Source: Cellvibrionaceae bacterium (GTDB lineage: Bacteria; Pseudomonadota; Gammaproteobacteria; Pseudomonadales; Cellvibrionaceae). Taken from it: a DNA stretch of 14,377 nucleotides. A program made the translations under genes and the position numbers. Numbering within the stretch: position 1 is the stretch's first letter; each line of letters begins with the position of its first letter. Below the pieces are notes generated by a model, which saw nothing but the letters and a program-made list of their open reading frames with translations, searched no databases and was not told where the DNA came from. Below, one piece after another: positions 12,080-14,377 of this stretch. The stretch spans positions 1-14,377 of the forward strand of contig JALUYN010000265.1 of the NCBI GenBank assembly GCA_027012915.1, given 5' to 3'.

Positions 12080-14377
12080 ATGGGTAAATCCTTGGTGATC
12101 GTGGAGTCGCCGGCAAAGGCGAAGACCATCAATAAATACCTCGGCAACGATTTTATTGTGAAATCGAGCATCGGCCATATTAGGGATCTGCCCACCAGTG
12201 GTGGTGCGAAAAAGCCCGTGGATGCAAAAGAACGGGCGAGGCAAGCAGCGATTACCCGCAAACTGTCCCCAGAGCAAAAGGTTGAGCACAAGCGCAAGAA
12301 AGCCAAAGAGCAGTTGATCAATCGTATGGGTATCAATCCTGAGAATAATTGGGAAGCTCACTACGAAGTACTGCCTGGCAAAGAGAAGGTGGTTGAGGAA
12401 CTCAAGTCTCTCGCGGAAAAAGCCGACGTCGTTTATCTCGCAACGGATTTGGATCGCGAGGGAGAAGCGATTGCCTGGCACCTGCAACAGGCGATTGGCG
12501 GCGACGAGAGCCGCTATCGCCGGGTAGTGTTTAATGAGATCACTAAGAGTGCGATTCAAGACGCCTTTAAACAACCCGGTCCCGTTGACTTAAATCGTGT
12601 TAATGCACAGCAAGCACGACGCTTTCTGGATCGTGTCGTGGGCTATATGGTGTCACCGCTGTTGTGGGAGAAGGTAGCCCGTGGATTGTCAGCCGGTCGC
12701 GTGCAATCGGTGGCAGTGCGTTTGGTTGTGGAGCGTGAGCGCGAAATTCGCGCGTTTATTCCCGAAGAATACTGGGATGTGTTTGCGGACCTGACCACAG
12801 CCGACAAGGATCAAATCCGTTTTGAGGTCAAAAAACACGGCGGCAGTGCCTTTAAGCCTCTCAACGAGGCTCAGGCTATGGCGGCAGTTGAGCTGCTCAG
12901 CTCTAGTACTTACAAGGTTGCCAGTCGCGAGGACAAACCGACTCAGTCAAAACCAGGCGCTCCATATATCACCTCGACCTTGCAACAGGCGGCCAGTACG
13001 CGACTTGGTTTCAGTGTCAAGAAAACCATGATGATGGCGCAGCGTCTGTATGAGGCAGGCTACATTACCTACATGCGTACGGATTCAACTAATCTCAGCA
13101 AAGAAGCGGTAGAAAATTGCAGAGATTATATTCTGGAAAACTACGGCAAAAAGTACTTGCCCAAAGCCGCGGTGTCCTATTCCAGTAAAGAGGGGGCTCA
13201 GGAAGCTCACGAAGCTATTCGTCCCTCTGCAGTTACCATTAAACCCACTCAGCTTACGGGTATGGAACGCGACGCCGAGCGTTTATACAGTTTGATATGG
13301 CAGCAGTTTGTTGCCTGCCAGATGACTCCGGCAGAATTCACCAGTACCTCATTGGTGGTTGCAGCAGGAGATTTCGAACTCAGAACTCGTGGTCGGGTAA
13401 TTCGCTTTGACGGTTTTATGAAAGTACAGCCGCCTCAGTCCAAGAAAGACGATGACGTTGTCTTGCCGGAAGTGGCTGTAGGTGACGTACTGGATCTCAA
13501 GAAACTTGAGCCTAACCAGCACTTCACCAAACCACCTGCGCGTTACACCGAAGCAAGTTTGGTAAAAGAGTTGGAAAAGCGTGGCATTGGTCGTCCCTCA
13601 ACATACGCTTCGATCATTTCGACGATTCAGGATCGCGGTTATGCACATGTCGACAAGCGACGTTTTTACGCCGACAAAATGGGCGATATCGTTACCGAGC
13701 GGCTCACGGAAAACTTTTCTGATTTAATGGACTACAGTTTTACCGCCAATATGGAAGAGTCCCTGGATAAGGTAGCTGATGGTGATATTGAGTGGCACGA
13801 TCTGCTGAATGATTTCTATCGCGACTTTTCTATCACGCTTTTGAATGCGCAGAACGACGATGGCGGAATGCGTCCAAATGCGCCCACCGAGACAGATATT
13901 CCGTGTCCCACTTGCGGTCGGAATATGCAGATTCGTACCGGTACTACCGGGGTTTTCCTGGGCTGTTCCGGATATGCATTGCCTCCCAAGGAACGCTGCA
14001 AAACCACCTTAAATCTTGTCTCTGGTGACGAGGCTGTAAACGTCGATGATGACGATGAGGCGGAATCCAAACAATTGCGCCAGAAGCATCGCTGTAGCAT
14101 CTGTAATACCGCTATGGACAGCTACCTGCTAGACGAAACCCGTAAGCTGCATATCTGCGGTAATAATCCGGATTGCTCCGGATTCGAAGTAGAGCAGGGC
14201 AGCTTCAAGCTGAAAGGCTATGAAGGTCCGGTCATCGAATGTGACAAATGTGGCAGCGAAATGCAGTTGAAGACCGGTCGCTTTGGCAAGTACTTCGGAT
14301 GTACTTCGGAGACCTGCAAAAACACCCGCAAGCTGCTGAAAAATGGTGAGGCTGCTCCGCCGAAAATGGACCCAGTG
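12080..14377 (+). CDS. topA: DNA topoisomerase I (3'-truncated by window edge)
   Basis: Type IA topoisomerase that relaxes negative supercoils by transient single-strand cleavage. The ATG at 12080 opens [16 protein letters not shown], the TOPRIM start with its catalytic Glu. The TOPRIM acidic motif DLDREGEA follows, then [16 protein letters not shown] and [14 protein letters not shown]. The active-site tyrosine is Y331 in YITYMRTDS, and EAHEAIRPS and [12 protein letters not shown] complete the core. After it come three zinc-ribbon (C4) motifs: from C609 (CPTCG...GVFLGC), CSICN...LHICG, and from C721 (CDKCG...GKYFGC). The frame is open for 766 codons to the end of the window; E. coli TopA has about 865, so roughly the last 100 residues are missing here. 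It includes the basic insertion ([18 protein letters not shown]) seen in many gammaproteobacterial TopA. The ribosome-binding site is weak (AGAGAT ten bases upstream). It is essential or near-essential in most bacteria. Confidence 0.97.
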   Translation, partial: MGKSLVIVESPAKAKTINKYLGNDFIVKSSIGHIRDLPTSGGAKKPVDAKERARQAAITRKLSPEQKVEHKRKKAKEQLINRMGINPENNWEAHYEVLPGKEKVVEELKSLAEKADVVYLATDLDREGEAIAWHLQQAIGGDESRYRRVVFNEITKSAIQDAFKQPGPVDLNRVNAQQARRFLDRVVGYMVSPLLWEKVARGLSAGRVQSVAVRLVVEREREIRAFIPEEYWDVFADLTTADKDQIRFEVKKHGGSAFKPLNEAQAMAAVELLSSSTYKVASREDKPTQSKPGAPYITSTLQQAASTRLGFSVKKTMMMAQRLYEAGYITYMRTDSTNLSKEAVENCRDYILENYGKKYLPKAAVSYSSKEGAQEAHEAIRPSAVTIKPTQLTGMERDAERLYSLIWQQFVACQMTPAEFTSTSLVVAAGDFELRTRGRVIRFDGFMKVQPPQSKKDDDVVLPEVAVGDVLDLKKLEPNQHFTKPPARYTEASLVKELEKRGIGRPSTYASIISTIQDRGYAHVDKRRFYADKMGDIVTERLTENFSDLMDYSFTANMEESLDKVADGDIEWHDLLNDFYRDFSITLLNAQNDDGGMRPNAPTETDIPCPTCGRNMQIRTGTTGVFLGCSGYALPPKERCKTTLNLVSGDEAVNVDDDDEAESKQLRQKHRCSICNTAMDSYLLDETRKLHICGNNPDCSGFEVEQGSFKLKGYEGPVIECDKCGSEMQLKTGRFGKYFGCTSETCKNTRKLLKNGEAAPPKMDPV

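Noticed and set aside
12047..12574. Long minus-strand frame of 175 codons opposite topA
   Set aside because: It is antisense to the well-supported topA coding region, has no ribosome-binding site and reads as Leu/Phe/Arg-rich shadow protein.
1..14377. CRISPR array, tRNA, insertion sequence or prophage genes
   Set aside because: No regularly spaced repeats, cloverleaf-like segments, transposase, integrase or phage motifs were found by reading; a covariance-model or repeat scan was not possible.

Overview
The window reads as chromosomal DNA of a free-living, flagellated gammaproteobacterium. The slt / uup / usp / topA neighbourhood, a CheV of the pseudomonad type and near-neutral base composition suggest a marine pseudomonad or Cellvibrio/Saccharophagus-like lineage; this placement is inference. 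No tRNA, rRNA, CRISPR array, insertion sequence, phage gene or other sign of recent transfer was seen. Genes at both edges (a Ser/Thr kinase at the left, topA at the right) are cut by the window.

Left part (1-2165): a protein-phosphorylation module. A Hanks-type kinase (partial, minus strand) sits 6 bp downstream of a PP2C phosphatase with a C-terminal membrane anchor. Across a 227-bp divergent promoter region is a two-FHA-domain protein, also with a C-terminal anchor. Writer, eraser and reader lie together, probably at the inner membrane. No type VI secretion genes are visible.

Middle part (2166-5687): a Ser/Glu-rich protein of unknown function resembling DUF5610, with its own promoter and a strong intrinsic terminator; a small glutaredoxin-like protein; and cheV, preceded by a near-consensus sigma-28 (FliA) promoter and a structured leader. 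Facing cheV is a helical protein of about 194 residues that I do not recognise by name. It has a D-x-x-x-Q helix motif and an acidic C-terminal tail ending in Phe, both reminiscent of the CheY-P phosphatase CheZ. This candidate second CheZ-like phosphatase beside cheV is the most interesting item in the window.

Right part (5688-14377): soluble lytic transglycosylase slt (no ATG start), the ABC-F ATPase uup, a universal stress protein whose terminator lies inside the uup 3' end, two unknown single-TM proteins that converge with only 9 bp between stop codons, a 363-bp regulatory region with nested palindromes and a good sigma-70 promoter, and topA, truncated by the window edge after 766 codons with all three visible zinc-ribbon motifs.
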